A stretch of 64,000 nucleotides of DNA from Alcanivorax hongdengensis A-11-3 (GCF_000300995.1 NZ_AMRJ01000015.1:18912-82911), one strand, 5' to 3'. Counted from the stretch's first letter, positions 52,596-61,884 are shown. Translations and numbers: made by a program. Notes: a model not told the origin generated them from the letters alone.

Positions 52596-54080
52596 CTACA
52601 GAGACCAAGCCGCCATGAACTGGTCGACGGGGGTTTCTGCCAGGTTTGTTGGTTCGTTGCACAGGGTTTTCAGTTGTTGCGTGCGGTGGGCCGGGAAGAC
52701 TGTTGCCAGGTTATGGCTGAACTTGCTCTCCAGCACCGGTCGGCCCTCTTCCCGGCGTCGGCGGTGGCCAATGGGGTACTCAACTTCGACGTTGTCGGTG
52801 CATGATCCATCGGCAAACCAGACCTGGACGGCATTGGCAATGGAGCGCTTTTCCGGGTCCAGGTAATCGCGGCTGTAGCGCGGGTTTTCTTCTACCGTCA
52901 TTTTGCTGCGCAGCTGGTCAATCAGCTGATTGGCCTGGTGGAAAGCGTCTTCGTAATGATCAGCGGTCAGTGCGCCAAAGATCAAAGGTACCGCGACCAT
53001 ATATTGTAGGCAGTGATCGCGATCTGCCGGGTTGGCCAGGTTGCCCTGTTTGGAGATGATTCGAATGGCGGATTCCTGGGTGCTGATAACGATGCGGTCA
53101 ATGTCCTGGAGGCGGTCACGGACCTGCGGGTGTAATGTGACCGCCGCCTCACAGGCGGTCTGGGCATGGAATTCCGCCGGAAAGCTCAGCTTGAAGAGGA
53201 TGTTTTCCATCACATAGCTGCCGTACTGGCGCGTAAAGCGAAAGCGGCGCTCTTCCTCAGGCTTGAGTGCCAGATCCTTGTTGGTGGTGGAGAAAAGCAC
53301 GTCGTAAAAGCCCCACTGGGGCGCGCTCAGGGCGCCAGGTACGCCCATTTCACCCCGCAACGCCATATCTGCCAGGCGTACCGCCCGGCTGCTGGCATCA
53401 CCGGCCGCCCAGGACTTTCTGGAACCCGCATTGGGCGCATGGCGGTAGGTACGCAGTGACTGGCCATCGACCCAGGCGTGGGAAACCGCCGACAGCATCT
53501 GCTCGCGGTTGGCACCCATCAACCAGGCCGCCACGGCGGTGGATGCCACCTTGACCAGCACCACATGATCCAGCCCGACCCGGTTGAAGCTGTTCTCCAG
53601 CGCCAGCACCCCCTGAATTTCGTGGGCCTTGATCATGGCCTCCAGCACGGTGGCCATGGAGAGCGGCGCCCTGCCCTGTGCCCGGTTCCTCTGTGATTGA
53701 TGGTCGGCGACGGCCAGGATGGCACCCAGATTATCCGAGGGGTGCCCCCACTCCGCCGCCAACCAGGTATCGTTGAAATCCAGCCAGCGAATCATGGCGC
53801 CGATGTCCCAGGCGGCCTTGATCGGGTCCAGTCGATAGGGGGTGCCCGGAACCCTGCCCCCCAACGGCACCTGCGTCCCTTCCACCAGGGGGCCGAGATG
53901 CTTGGTGCATTCCGGGTAACGCAACGCCAGCATGGCACACCCGAGGCTATCCATCAGACATAGGCGGGCGGTTTCCCAGGCTTCGCTGGAGTCCACGCGA
54001 TAATCACGAACATAGTCGACAATCGCCTGGATCTCCGGGTCGTAATCCGGGCGTTCATTCTGATCGGCGTTGACGGACAT
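52596..54080 (-). CDS. prpD: 2-Methylcitrate dehydratase
   Basis: Dehydrates 2-methylcitrate in propionate oxidation. The 494-residue product belongs to the MmgE/PrpD family: [20 protein letters not shown] near the start, then [33 protein letters not shown] (cited in part), [14 protein letters not shown] and [22 protein letters not shown] lies 7 nt before the ATG. It is the last gene of the prp operon. As acnD and prpF are also present, the organism has both dehydratase routes. Confidence 0.95.
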   Translation of the reverse strand: MSVNADQNERPDYDPEIQAIVDYVRDYRVDSSEAWETARLCLMDSLGCAMLALRYPECTKHLGPLVEGTQVPLGGRVPGTPYRLDPIKAAWDIGAMIRWLDFNDTWLAAEWGHPSDNLGAILAVADHQSQRNRAQGRAPLSMATVLEAMIKAHEIQGVLALENSFNRVGLDHVVLVKVASTAVAAWLMGANREQMLSAVSHAWVDGQSLRTYRHAPNAGSRKSWAAGDASSRAVRLADMALRGEMGVPGALSAPQWGFYDVLFSTTNKDLALKPEEERRFRFTRQYGSYVMENILFKLSFPAEFHAQTACEAAVTLHPQVRDRLQDIDRIVISTQESAIRIISKQGNLANPADRDHCLQYMVAVPLIFGALTADHYEDAFHQANQLIDQLRSKMTVEENPRYSRDYLDPEKRSIANAVQVWFADGSCTDNVEVEYPIGHRRRREEGRPVLESKFSHNLATVFPAHRTQQLKTLCNEPTNLAETPVDQFMAAWSL

Positions 54081-54237
54081 ACGGGTGCCTCCCTGGCTGG
54101 CTTTGACGCATTACCAGACTGAAAGGCTTTTGGGGGAGGGTCAAGACAGGGGCGCACCCCCTCTAGCTCCCCCTCATTGAGGGGGAGGACAGGCCTTTAC
54201 CTGCCAAGAGGTGCTCATGGACGGCTGCTGGAGGATA

Positions 54238-55416
54238 TCAGAAACAGTCGCCGGGGATGCGCACGTTGCCTTCCATCAGTACACGGGCACTGCGGCTCAT
54301 GCTGGCCTTGGTGGCGGTCCACTGGCCGTCAACCTGTGTGGCACCGGCGCCGACGCGAAGGGTGCCGGAAGGATGGCCGAAGGTGACACTGTCACGTTCC
54401 CCACCACCGGCAGCCAGGTTCACCAGCGTGCCCGGTACCGCTGAGGCACTGGCGATGGCCACCGCCGCGGTGCCCATCATGGCGTGGTGCAGTTTCCCCA
54501 TGGACAGCGCACGCACCAGCAGGTCGATATCCCCTTCACCGATTTGCTTGCCGCTGGACGCCGTGTAGGTCTTTGGTTTGGCGACAAAAGCCACCTTGGG
54601 GGTGTGTTGGCGAGCTTCGGCTTCTTCGATGTTCTCGATCAGGCCCATGCGCTTGGCGCCGTAGGCGCGGATGGTCTCGAACATGGCCAGGGCGTCCTTG
54701 TTTTCGTTGATGTCGCCCTGCAACTCGGTACCGGTGTAACCGATATCTTCCGCATTCACGAAAACAGTGGGGATGCCCGCATTGATCATGGTGGCCGGGA
54801 AGGTGCCCACGCCAGGGACTTCCAGCTCATCAACCACATTGCCGGTGGGGAACATGGCGCCCTCCCCGTCTGCCGGGTCCATAAAGTCCACCTGCACCTC
54901 TGCCGCCGGGAAGGTCACGCCGTCCAGCTCGAAGTCACCGGTTTCCTGGACTTCACCATTGGTGATCGGTACGTGGGCGACGATGGTTTTCTGGATATTG
55001 ACCTGCCAGATACGCACCACCGCGATGCCGTTTTCCGGAATGCGATCCGCGGCGACCAGACCATTACTGATAGCGAAGGAGCCGACGGCCGCCGTCAGGT
55101 TGCCGCAGTTACCGCTCCAGTCCACGAACGGCTTGTCGATGGAGACCTGACCGAACAGGTAGTCCACATCGTGATCCGCCTTTTCGCTTTTGGCCAGGAT
55201 GACCGTTTTGCTGGTGCTGGAGGTGGCGCCACCCATGCCGTCAGTTTGCTTGCCGTAGGGATCAGGGCTGCCGATCACCCGCAGCAGGATCTTATCACGG
55301 GCAACGCCCGGGACCTGGGCGGCTTCGGGCAGGTCGGTGAGGCTGAAGAAAACGCCCTTGCTGGTGCCGCCACGCATGTAGGTGGCGGGGATTTTGATTT
55401 GAGGTGCATGAGCCAT
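54238..55416 (-). CDS. prpF: AcnD-accessory / aconitate isomerase-like protein PrpF
   Basis: Diaminopimelate epimerase-fold protein that isomerises trans-aconitate or 2-methylaconitate so that AcnD can act. The 392-residue product has IPATYMRGGTSKGVFF at the start, GMGGATSSTSKTVILAKS, the WSGNCGNLTAAVG motif with Cys, and the C-terminal GHPSGTLRVGAGA. The ATG at 55416 follows AAAGGA 6 nt upstream. An in-frame extension to 55551 runs into the repeat region and is rejected. It belongs to the prp operon, with the DUF559 gene interposed before it. Confidence 0.93.
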   Translation of the reverse strand: MAHAPQIKIPATYMRGGTSKGVFFSLTDLPEAAQVPGVARDKILLRVIGSPDPYGKQTDGMGGATSSTSKTVILAKSEKADHDVDYLFGQVSIDKPFVDWSGNCGNLTAAVGSFAISNGLVAADRIPENGIAVVRIWQVNIQKTIVAHVPITNGEVQETGDFELDGVTFPAAEVQVDFMDPADGEGAMFPTGNVVDELEVPGVGTFPATMINAGIPTVFVNAEDIGYTGTELQGDINENKDALAMFETIRAYGAKRMGLIENIEEAEARQHTPKVAFVAKPKTYTASSGKQIGEGDIDLLVRALSMGKLHHAMMGTAAVAIASASAVPGTLVNLAAGGGERDSVTFGHPSGTLRVGAGATQVDGQWTATKASMSRSARVLMEGNVRIPGDCF

Positions 55417-55437
55417 GGTTGTTCCTTTGAGTTGCAG

Positions 55438-55541
55438 ATGCCCCCTCTCCCCAACCCCTCTCCCGCCAGGGGAGAGGGGTCTAAACCGAAGATATCTACT
55501 CGGTTCCCTCGCCCCTAGCGGGAGAGGGACAGGGAGAGGGG
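55438..55541. repeat. Inverted pair of CTCTCCC repeat blocks
   Basis: Block in minus orientation (about 55441-55479, CCCCCTCTCCCCAACCCCTC...) and in plus orientation (about 55503-55541, CCCTCGCCCCTAGCGGGAGA...) with a spacer of about 24 bp. It is the same unit as inside the element at 7372-7570. The stop codon of the DUF559 gene (55496) lies in this spacer, and the gene's last codons lie in the plus block. Confidence 0.85.
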
Positions 55542-55867
55542 GTAACGGCATTGAATATCACAGCCAATACCGCTTCCACATTTTGCAAAATGTCATTATT
55601 CCAGAAACGTAACACCTGGAATCCCTGATCTCGAAGCCAGGCATCACGCTGCCAATCTTTATGGCTACCGTTATGCTGACCACCATCAGCCTCAACGATG
55701 AGCCTTTCTCCGAAGTGCACAAAGTCTACGATGTAAGGCCCCAGCGGCTGTTGGCGGCGAAATTTCTGGCCATTCAGGCGGCGGGCTCTCAGGTGCCGCC
55801 ATAACAGACGCTCGGCGTCGGTCATGTTTTTCCGCAATTCCTTTGCGAAATGGTGGCGGTAGTCCAT
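55496..55867 (-). CDS. DUF559 domain protein (predicted endonuclease fold)
   Basis: Small protein of the DUF559 family, related in fold to very-short-patch repair endonucleases. The 123 residues include MTDAERLLWRHLRARRLNGQKFRRQQPLGPYIVDFV (cited in part), IVEADGGQH with the putative catalytic Glu-Ala-Asp and WLRDQGFQVLRFWNNDIL. AAGGAAG lies 8-9 nt before the ATG. The C terminus TPSPCPSPARGEGTE is encoded by the CTCTCCC repeat itself. The gene interrupts the otherwise compact prp operon between acnD and prpF and is bracketed by repeat pairs. Nuclease activity is a family inference. Confidence 0.85.
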   Translation of the reverse strand: MDYRHHFAKELRKNMTDAERLLWRHLRARRLNGQKFRRQQPLGPYIVDFVHFGERLIVEADGGQHNGSHKDWQRDAWLRDQGFQVLRFWNNDILQNVEAVLAVIFNAVTPSPCPSPARGEGTE

Positions 55868-55901
55868 TACCGTCGCTTCCTTGTTTAAGGTCGTGTTTCA
55901 C

Positions 55902-56038
55902 CCTCTCCCTGTCCCTCTCCCATCAAGGGAGAGGAGACTCTCCAGAAAGGTTTTCGTAACTCCAGGCCAACGGCCCTGAGACAACCCTTCTATTCGGTCC
56001 CCTCTCCCCTTGTGGGAGAGGGACAGGGCGAGGGGGTG
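55902..56038. repeat. Inverted pair of CTCTCCC repeat blocks
   Basis: Minus-oriented block (about 55902-55937, CCCTCTCCCTGTCCCTCTCC...) and plus-oriented block (about 55995-56038, GGTCCCCTCTCCCCTTGTGG...) separated by about 58 bp. With the pair at 55438-55541 it brackets the DUF559 gene. Confidence 0.85.
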
Positions 56039-56043
56039 GTTTA

Positions 56044-58635
56044 TCAACTCGCTTCCGCCATGAACTCCTTGGCGAATTTCTGCAGAATGCCGCCGTTGGT
56101 ATACACGGAAACTTCTTCCGCGGTGTCCAGTCGGCAAATCACCGGCACGCGCTCCACGTCACCGTTCTTGCGCGTGATTACCAGGGTCAGGCTGGCGCGG
56201 GGCGCCAGATCGCCCTCTACGTCATAGATCTCGGTGCCATCCAGCGCCAGTGTCTTGCGAGTCGTTCCTTCCTCGAATTGCAGGGGCATCACGCCCATGC
56301 CAATCAGGTTGGTACGGTGGATGCGCTCGAAGCCTTCCGCCACGATCACTTCCACGCCGGCCAGCGCCACGCCCTTGGCGGCCCAGTCACGGGAGGAGCC
56401 CTGACCGTAATCCGCACCCGCGATGATAATCAACGGCTGCTTACGCTCCATATAGGTCTCGATGGCTTCCCACATGCGCATCTGCTGACCTTCCGGCTCC
56501 ACTCGAGCCAGGGAGCCCTGGATCACATCACCATTTTCATCGCGGCACATCTCGTTGAACAGTTTCGGGTTCGCGAGGGTGGCGCGTTGGGCGGTCAGGT
56601 GGTCACCACGGTGGGTGGCGTAGGAGTTGAAGTCCTCTTCCGGCAGACCCATTTTATGCAGGTAGGCGCCGGCGGCGCTGTCCAGCAGGATGGCGTTGGA
56701 CGGGGACAGGTGGTCGGTGGTGATGTTGTCAGGCAGGATCGCCAGCGGGCGCATGCCTTTCATTTCACGCTGACCTGCCATGTTGCCTTCCCAGTACGGA
56801 GGACGACGGATGTAGGTGGACTGCGGGCGCCAGTCGTACAGCGGGCTGGCTGCGCGCTCACCGTCACCCTTCTTCTCGAACATGGGAATGTAGGTCTTGC
56901 GGAACTGCTCCGGCTTCACCGCGGACTTCACGATGGCATCGATCTCTTCATCAGAAGGCCAGATGTCCTTAAGGTAGATCGGGTTGCCGTCCTGGTCCTT
57001 GCCGAGCGCATCTTTTTCGATATCGAAGCGCATGGTGCCGGCGATGGCGTAGGCCACCACCAGCGGCGGAGACGCCAGGAACGCCTGCTTGGCGTAGGGG
57101 TGGATACGGCCGTCGAAGTTACGGTTACCGGACAGTACCGCCGTGGCGTACAGGTCACGGTCAATCACTTCTTTCTGGATCTTGGGATCAAGGGCGCCGG
57201 ACATACCGTTACAGGTGGTACAGGCGAAGGCCACCACGTCGAAGCCCAGTTGCTGCAGTTCCGGCAGCAGGCCGGATTCTTCCAGGTACATCTTCACGGT
57301 CTTGGAACCCGGTGCCAGGGAGCTCTTCACCCAGGGCTTGCGCACCAGACCCAGCTTGTTGGCGTTACGGGCCAGCAGGCCGGCGCCAATGATGTTGCGC
57401 GGATTGGACGTATTGGTACAGCTGGTGATAGCCGCGATGATCACCGCGCCATCGGGCATCAGGCCTTCTTCCTCTTGCCACTCCTTGGCAATGCCACGGT
57501 CGTGGAGTTCGGAGACCGGCAGCAGTGCATGCGGGTTGGATGGACCAGCCAGGTTACGCTGTACCTTGGACAGATCAAAGTGCAGAACGCGCTCGTACTC
57601 GGCACCTTTCAGGCTATCCGCCCACAGGCCGGTTTCCTTGGCGAACGTCTCGACCAGGGCGACCTGCTCGTCTTCACGGCCGGTCAGCTTCAGGTAGTCG
57701 ATGGTCTGTCCATCGATGAAGAACATGCCGGCGGTGGCACCGTATTCCGGGGTCATGTTGGCGATGGTGGCACGGTCGCCCACGGACAGGCTGTCTGCAC
57801 CTTCACCGTAGAATTCCAGGTAGGCGCCAACCACACGCTCTTTTCGCAGGAATTCGGTCAGGGACAGTACCAGGTCGGTACCCGTGATGCCCGGCTTCAG
57901 TTTGCCAGTCAGTTCCACACCAACGATGTCGGGCAGACGCATCATGGACGGGTTACCCAGCATCACGTTTTCAGCTTCCAGGCCACCCACGCCCACGGAG
58001 ATCACGCCCAGGGCGTCGACCATGGGGGTGTGGCTGTCGGTGCCGACACAGGTGTCCGGAAAGGCGACACCGTCACGCACTTGTACCACCGGAGACATCT
58101 TCTCCAGGTTGATCTGGTGCATGATGCCGTTACCCGGCGGGATCACGTCCACGTTATCGAACGCGGTCTTGGTCCAGTTGATGAAGTGGAAGCGGTCCGC
58201 GTTGCGGCGTTCTTCCACGTCACGGTTTTTCTGGAAGGCGTCTTTCTCGAAACCCGGGTGTTCTACGGCCAGGGAGTGATCCACGATCAGCTGGGTCGGT
58301 ACCACCGGGTTCACTTTGGAGGGGTCACCGCCCTTCTCGGCGATGGCGTCACGCAGACCCGCCAGATCAACCAGTGCGGTCTGGCCGAGAATGTCGTGAC
58401 ACACCACGCGCGCCGGGTACCAGGGGAAATCCATGGTGCGCTTGCGCTCGATCAGCTGCTTCAGGGAATCGGTGAGATCCGCCGGGTTGCAGCGACGTAC
58501 CAGCTGCTCAGCGAGGATACGCGAGGTGAACGGGAGTTTGTCATAGGCCCCAGGCTGGATGGCGTCGACAGCCGCACGGGTGTCGAAATAGTCCAGCTGG
58601 GTGCCGGGAAGCTTCTTGCGATATTCGGTGTTCAT
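56044..58635 (-). CDS. acnD: Fe/S-dependent 2-methylisocitrate dehydratase AcnD
   Basis: Aconitase-superfamily [4Fe-4S] enzyme of the methylcitrate cycle. The 863-residue product has SCTNTSNPRNIIGAGLLARNA (cited in part) and the CTTCNGMSGAL cluster motifs, CVGTDSHTPMVDALGV and GADYGQGSSRDWAAKG. The ATG at 58635 gives MNTEYRKKLPGTQLDYF. The frame extends to 58728 through a repeat and is not used there. It sits between prpC and the inserted DUF559 gene. With PrpF it replaces or supplements PrpD. Confidence 0.95.
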   Translation of the reverse strand: MNTEYRKKLPGTQLDYFDTRAAVDAIQPGAYDKLPFTSRILAEQLVRRCNPADLTDSLKQLIERKRTMDFPWYPARVVCHDILGQTALVDLAGLRDAIAEKGGDPSKVNPVVPTQLIVDHSLAVEHPGFEKDAFQKNRDVEERRNADRFHFINWTKTAFDNVDVIPPGNGIMHQINLEKMSPVVQVRDGVAFPDTCVGTDSHTPMVDALGVISVGVGGLEAENVMLGNPSMMRLPDIVGVELTGKLKPGITGTDLVLSLTEFLRKERVVGAYLEFYGEGADSLSVGDRATIANMTPEYGATAGMFFIDGQTIDYLKLTGREDEQVALVETFAKETGLWADSLKGAEYERVLHFDLSKVQRNLAGPSNPHALLPVSELHDRGIAKEWQEEEGLMPDGAVIIAAITSCTNTSNPRNIIGAGLLARNANKLGLVRKPWVKSSLAPGSKTVKMYLEESGLLPELQQLGFDVVAFACTTCNGMSGALDPKIQKEVIDRDLYATAVLSGNRNFDGRIHPYAKQAFLASPPLVVAYAIAGTMRFDIEKDALGKDQDGNPIYLKDIWPSDEEIDAIVKSAVKPEQFRKTYIPMFEKKGDGERAASPLYDWRPQSTYIRRPPYWEGNMAGQREMKGMRPLAILPDNITTDHLSPSNAILLDSAAGAYLHKMGLPEEDFNSYATHRGDHLTAQRATLANPKLFNEMCRDENGDVIQGSLARVEPEGQQMRMWEAIETYMERKQPLIIIAGADYGQGSSRDWAAKGVALAGVEVIVAEGFERIHRTNLIGMGVMPLQFEEGTTRKTLALDGTEIYDVEGDLAPRASLTLVITRKNGDVERVPVICRLDTAEEVSVYTNGGILQKFAKEFMAEAS

Positions 58636-58675
58636 AGCCTGGGGTTCTCTTGGATGTGAATCCTGGGAAAAGCGC

Positions 58676-58780
58676 CCTCTCCCCCAACCCCTCTCCCGCA
58701 AGCGGGAGAGGGGAGCAAACCCAACCATCTATCTGGAGGGCCCCCTCTCTCACTTGCGGGAGAGAGGCAGGGAGAGGGTT
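58676..58780. repeat. Inverted pair of CTCTCCC repeat blocks between prpC and acnD
   Basis: Minus block CCCTCTCCCCCAACCCCTCT... (58676-58713) and plus block CCCCCTCTCTCACTTGCGGG... (58740-58780) with a 27-bp spacer. The prpC stop codon lies just beyond (58786). Confidence 0.85.
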
Positions 58781-58785
58781 GTTTT

Positions 58786-59928
58786 TTATCGCTCTGCGAT
58801 CGGGGTTACCTTGCGCAGCTCTTCGCCGGTGTACTCGGCACTCGGGCGAATGATGCGGTTATCGGCACGTTGTTCCATCACGTGGCCAGCCCAACCGGTC
58901 AGACGGCTCATCACGAAGATCGGGGTGAACAGCTTGGTCGGGATACCCATGAAGTGGTACGCAGAGGCGTGGAAGAAGTCAGCATTACAGAACAGCTTCT
59001 TCTCGCGCCACATCACCTCTTCACAGCGCACGGAAACCGGATACAGCACGGTGTCGCCCACGTCGGCGGCCAGCTTCTCGGACCATTGCTTGATGATGGC
59101 GTTACGCGGGTCGGATTCACTGTAGATGGCGTGCCCGAAGCCCATGATCTTTTCCTTGCGCTCCAGCATGCCCATCATTTCCTTCTCGGCATGCTCCGCA
59201 TCGGTGAATTTTTCGATCATGTCCATGGCAGCCTCGTTGGCGCCACCGTGCAGCGGACCACGCAGGGTGCCGATGGCGCCGGTGATGCAGCTGTGAATAT
59301 CAGACAGGGTCGAGGCACACACACGGGCGGTGAAGGTCGACGCATTGAACTCGTGCTCTGCGTACAGAATCAGGGATACATTCATCACACGCTCATGCAG
59401 CTCGTTGGGCTTTTCGCCACGCAGCATGTGCAGGAAGTGGGCGCCAATGGAATCATCGTCGGTGTTCTCGTCGATCTTCACACCATCATGGCTGAAGCGG
59501 TACCAGTAGCAGATGATGGACGGGAAACAGGCCAGCATGCGGTCAATGCAGGCTTCCTGAGTGGGAAACTCACCCATTACCGTGGTGTCTTCCTGCTCCA
59601 GGTTGCCCAGCATGGAACAGCCGGTGCGGATCACATCCATGGGATGGGCATCCGCCGGGATGCGCTCCAGGACTTCCTTCAGCGGCTGAGGCAGGCTGCG
59701 CAGGCCCTTGAGTTTGCTCTTGTAGGCATCCAGTTCCGCCTGGGTCGGCAGGTGCCCCTTGAGGATCAGGTGCGCCACTTCTTCAAACTGGCAGTTCTCC
59801 GCCAGGTCCTTGACGTCGTAACCGCGATAGGTCAGGCCAGAGCCTGAAACACCCACCGTGGAAAGCGCGGTTTTACCGGCTACCTGGCCACGCAGGCCTG
59901 CCCCTGAGAGTTTCTTGCCTTCTGCCAT
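58786..59928 (-). CDS. prpC: 2-Methylcitrate synthase
   Basis: Condenses propionyl-CoA with oxaloacetate. It is a citrate synthase-family enzyme of 380 residues: TYRGYDVKDLAENCQFEEVAHL near the start (cited in part), GPLHGGANEAAMDMIEKF with the first active His, and IMGFGHAIYSESDPRNAI with the second. The Asp in ADFFHASAYHFMGIP also fits. The short length and GTLRGPLHGGANE match 2-methylcitrate rather than hexameric citrate synthases. AGGAG lies 7 nt before the ATG. Between it and prpB lie REP-like sequences. Confidence 0.95.
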   Translation of the reverse strand: MAEGKKLSGAGLRGQVAGKTALSTVGVSGSGLTYRGYDVKDLAENCQFEEVAHLILKGHLPTQAELDAYKSKLKGLRSLPQPLKEVLERIPADAHPMDVIRTGCSMLGNLEQEDTTVMGEFPTQEACIDRMLACFPSIICYWYRFSHDGVKIDENTDDDSIGAHFLHMLRGEKPNELHERVMNVSLILYAEHEFNASTFTARVCASTLSDIHSCITGAIGTLRGPLHGGANEAAMDMIEKFTDAEHAEKEMMGMLERKEKIMGFGHAIYSESDPRNAIIKQWSEKLAADVGDTVLYPVSVRCEEVMWREKKLFCNADFFHASAYHFMGIPTKLFTPIFVMSRLTGWAGHVMEQRADNRIIRPSAEYTGEELRKVTPIAER

Positions 59929-60078
59929 TGTTTATCTCCTGGTTAATCTTGTGTATCGATATCTCTGGTCACCGTGGGGCGGTGAAATCGGTCAAACCGG
60001 TCTCCGCCGCTGTGGTTCTGGCGGAGATGGGCTAGCGCCCATTTCCGCCCTACGATGTTCGATCTGTTCATCCTTTCT

Positions 60079-60130
60079 GTAGGAGCTTGCTTGCAAGCGA
60101 AAAATGGTCGCCTGCAAGCAGTCTCCTACA
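60079..60130. repeat. REP-like inverted pair between prpC and prpB
   Basis: TGTAGGAGCTTGCTTGCAAG...CGCCTGCAAGCAGTCTCCTACA, a stem with a few mismatches and a short loop. It lies 13 nt from the prpB stop. Such structures within operons often protect the upstream message. Confidence 0.85.
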
Positions 60131-60143
60131 GGGGGGTTACCCC

Positions 60144-61031
60144 TTAGCCCTTGCCTTTAGCGAAAAGCGCATCCAGCTTCTGTTCGTAGTCGTGGTAGTT
60201 GAGGAAATCGTATAGCTCCATGCGTGTCTGCATGATGTCCACCACCTCTTTCTGGTGACCATTTTCACGAATGCTTTGGTATACCTGCAGGGCCGCCTTG
60301 TTCATGGCTCGGAACGCACTCAGCGGATACAGGATCATGTCGGCACCCGCGTCGGCCAGTTCATCACGGCTGAACAACGGCGTGGCGCCGAACTCGGTGA
60401 TATTGGCTAGCAACGGCACATCACCCAGGCCCTCCTTGAAGGCCTTGTAATCTTCCAGGGTATGAACGGCTTCAGCGAAGATGCCATCGGCACCGGCTTC
60501 GATGCAGGCTTTGGAGCGCTCGATGGCGGCTTCCAGGCCATCTTTCTGGAAGGCGTCGGTGCGCGCGATGATGAAGAAATCATCATCTGTCTTGCCGTCA
60601 ACGGCGGCCTTCACACGGTCCACCATCTCTTCCTGGGACACGATTTCCTTGTTCGGGCGATGACCACAGCGCTTCTGGGCTACCTGGTCTTCCAGGTGCA
60701 CGGCACCGGCGCCGGCCTTGATCATTTCCTTGACAGTGCGGGAAATGTTGAACGCCCCACCCCACCCCGTATCAATGTCCACCAGCAGCGGAGTTTCCAC
60801 GGCACTGGAGATACGGCGCACATCTTCCAGCACATCATTCATGCTGGTCATCCCCAGGTCTGGCAGGCCGTAGCTGGCATTCGCCACGCCACCACCGGAC
60901 AGATAAATCGCACGATAACCGGTTTGCTCGGCCATCATGGCGGCGTAGGCATTGATGGTGCCCATGATCTGAAGGGGCTTTTCTTCCGCGAGTGCTTTGC
61001 GGAAGCGGCCGCCGGCGGTGAGCTTACTCAT
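60144..61031 (-). CDS. prpB: Methylisocitrate lyase
   Basis: Cleaves 2-methylisocitrate to pyruvate and succinate. The 295-residue product belongs to the ICL/PEP mutase superfamily: [19 protein letters not shown] (cited in part), [18 protein letters not shown] and the catalytic [10 protein letters not shown] (Cys in the mobile loop). ISQ-type segments also appear: [21 protein letters not shown] (cited in part) carries RTDA. GGAG lies 7-8 nt before the ATG. It is the first enzyme gene after the regulator. Confidence 0.95.
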   Translation of the reverse strand: MSKLTAGGRFRKALAEEKPLQIMGTINAYAAMMAEQTGYRAIYLSGGGVANASYGLPDLGMTSMNDVLEDVRRISSAVETPLLVDIDTGWGGAFNISRTVKEMIKAGAGAVHLEDQVAQKRCGHRPNKEIVSQEEMVDRVKAAVDGKTDDDFFIIARTDAFQKDGLEAAIERSKACIEAGADGIFAEAVHTLEDYKAFKEGLGDVPLLANITEFGATPLFSRDELADAGADMILYPLSAFRAMNKAALQVYQSIRENGHQKEVVDIMQTRMELYDFLNYHDYEQKLDALFAKGKG

Positions 61032-61054
61032 TGACTATCTCCTCGTTGTCTTCC

Positions 61055-61113
61055 GTGGGAGCTTGCTTGCAAGCGAATCTGAATAGACGGTTCGCTTGCA
61101 AGCAAGCTCCTAC
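61055..61113. repeat. REP-like inverted pair overlapping the regulator stop codon
   Basis: GTGGGAGCTTGCTTGCAAGC...GCTTGCAAGCAAGCTCCTAC with a spacer of about 17 bp. The TAG stop of the GntR gene (61110-61112) falls within the right arm. Confidence 0.88.
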
Positions 61114-61793
61114 ATCGTGTTTATCTGTTCCTGATACTGGGTTTCGATATTCTTGCGGGCACTGCTGATATGACGTCGCATCAGCAACTCGGCCATTTCC
61201 CCGTCACGGGCTTCAATGGCCTCGATAATGCGCCGGTGTTCATTGAGGGCCTTTTGTGGCCGGTTGGCCACGGTGCTGAATTGGTAACGGTACATGCGAA
61301 CCAGGTGATAGAGCTCACCAATCAGCATCTGGCTGAGGGTGGCGTTGTGGCTGCCCTGGATAATGCGGTAATGGAAGTCCAGGTCACCTTCTCGCTGAAA
61401 ATAGGCGGTATCTTCGCGAAGATCCTGCTGCTGCTCGTGCTGACCGAGCACATCCTTGAGGCCCTGGACCTCATCGTCGGTCATGTGCTCGGCGGCAAGA
61501 CGAGCGGCCATCCCCTCCAGGGCTTCGCGGACATGGTAGATTTCAATCAGATCATCAAAGCTGAGAGAGGCTACACGGGTGCCCACATGCACCTCGCGTT
61601 CCAGTAATTTGCGGGACTCCAGGCGGCGAATCGCCTCACGAAGGGGGCCACGGCTGACGCCGTAGCGACTGGCCAGCTCGGTCTCGCTGACCTTGGAGCC
61701 CGGGGGAATAACGCCACGGACAATATCATCCTGCAGCCGGGCAAAGACCCGATCGGCAAGCGTTCTGGTGTTTTCCGTGGTGATGGCAGACAT
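61110..61793 (-). CDS. GntR-family (FadR subfamily) regulator of the prp operon
   Basis: Transcription factor. The 227-residue product has the winged helix at about 8-75 (DIVRGVIPPGSKVSETELASRYGVSRGPLREAIRRLESR, cited in part) and an FCD effector domain at about 80-215, with metal/ligand residues in DLDFHYRIIQGSHN and the helix MYRYQFSTV. As the head gene of prpBC-acnD-prpFD it very probably senses 2-methylcitrate or a related acid. Two ATTGTTGACAAT operators flank its promoter, which implies autoregulation. Gammaproteobacteria outside the enterics often use such a GntR instead of PrpR. Confidence 0.9.
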   Translation of the reverse strand: MSAITTENTRTLADRVFARLQDDIVRGVIPPGSKVSETELASRYGVSRGPLREAIRRLESRKLLEREVHVGTRVASLSFDDLIEIYHVREALEGMAARLAAEHMTDDEVQGLKDVLGQHEQQQDLREDTAYFQREGDLDFHYRIIQGSHNATLSQMLIGELYHLVRMYRYQFSTVANRPQKALNEHRRIIEAIEARDGEMAELLMRRHISSARKNIETQYQEQINTM

Positions 61794-61804
61794 GAAACGG
61801 CCCG

Positions 61805-61816
61805 ATTGTTGACAAT
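61805..61816. promoter_or_regulatory. GntR-type operator, proximal
   Basis: ATTGT-TG-ACAAT, a 5-2-5 palindrome 12 nt upstream of the regulator start. An identical 12-bp site is at 61868-61879, 63 bp away (six helical turns). The form fits TTGTnnACAA sites of FCD-type GntR proteins. Confidence 0.8.
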
Positions 61817-61833
61817 TTTAACAACCGGGCCGG

Positions 61834-61862
61834 ACTTTACGCCCCTATTCTGAGGCTTTCAA
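61834..61862 (-). promoter_or_regulatory. Candidate sigma-70 promoter of the prp operon
   Basis: On the minus strand TTGAAA (61857-61862), 17-bp spacer, TAAAGT (61834-61839). It lies between the two GntR operators; the distal one is just upstream of the -35, the proximal one downstream of the expected start. Confidence 0.6.
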
Positions 61863-61867
61863 GGGGC

Positions 61868-61879
61868 ATTGTTGACAAT
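61868..61879. promoter_or_regulatory. GntR-type operator, distal
   Basis: Second identical ATTGTTGACAAT. It lies only 5 nt from the end of the upstream lipoprotein gene (stop at 61885) and next to the -35 box of the prp promoter. Confidence 0.78.
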
Positions 61880-61884
61880 TTCGC

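Noticed and set aside
55417..55551. N-terminal extension of prpF into the repeat block
   Set aside because: It would be encoded by the CTCTCCC repeat. The ATG at 55416 has a good ribosome site and conserved start.
56278..58659. A 793-residue open frame on the plus strand opposite acnD
   Set aside because: Antisense shadow of acnD with the same low-complexity character and no motif.
58636..58728. N-terminal extension of acnD
   Set aside because: Again a repeat-derived translation (SRLRERGWGRG). The conserved start is at 58635.
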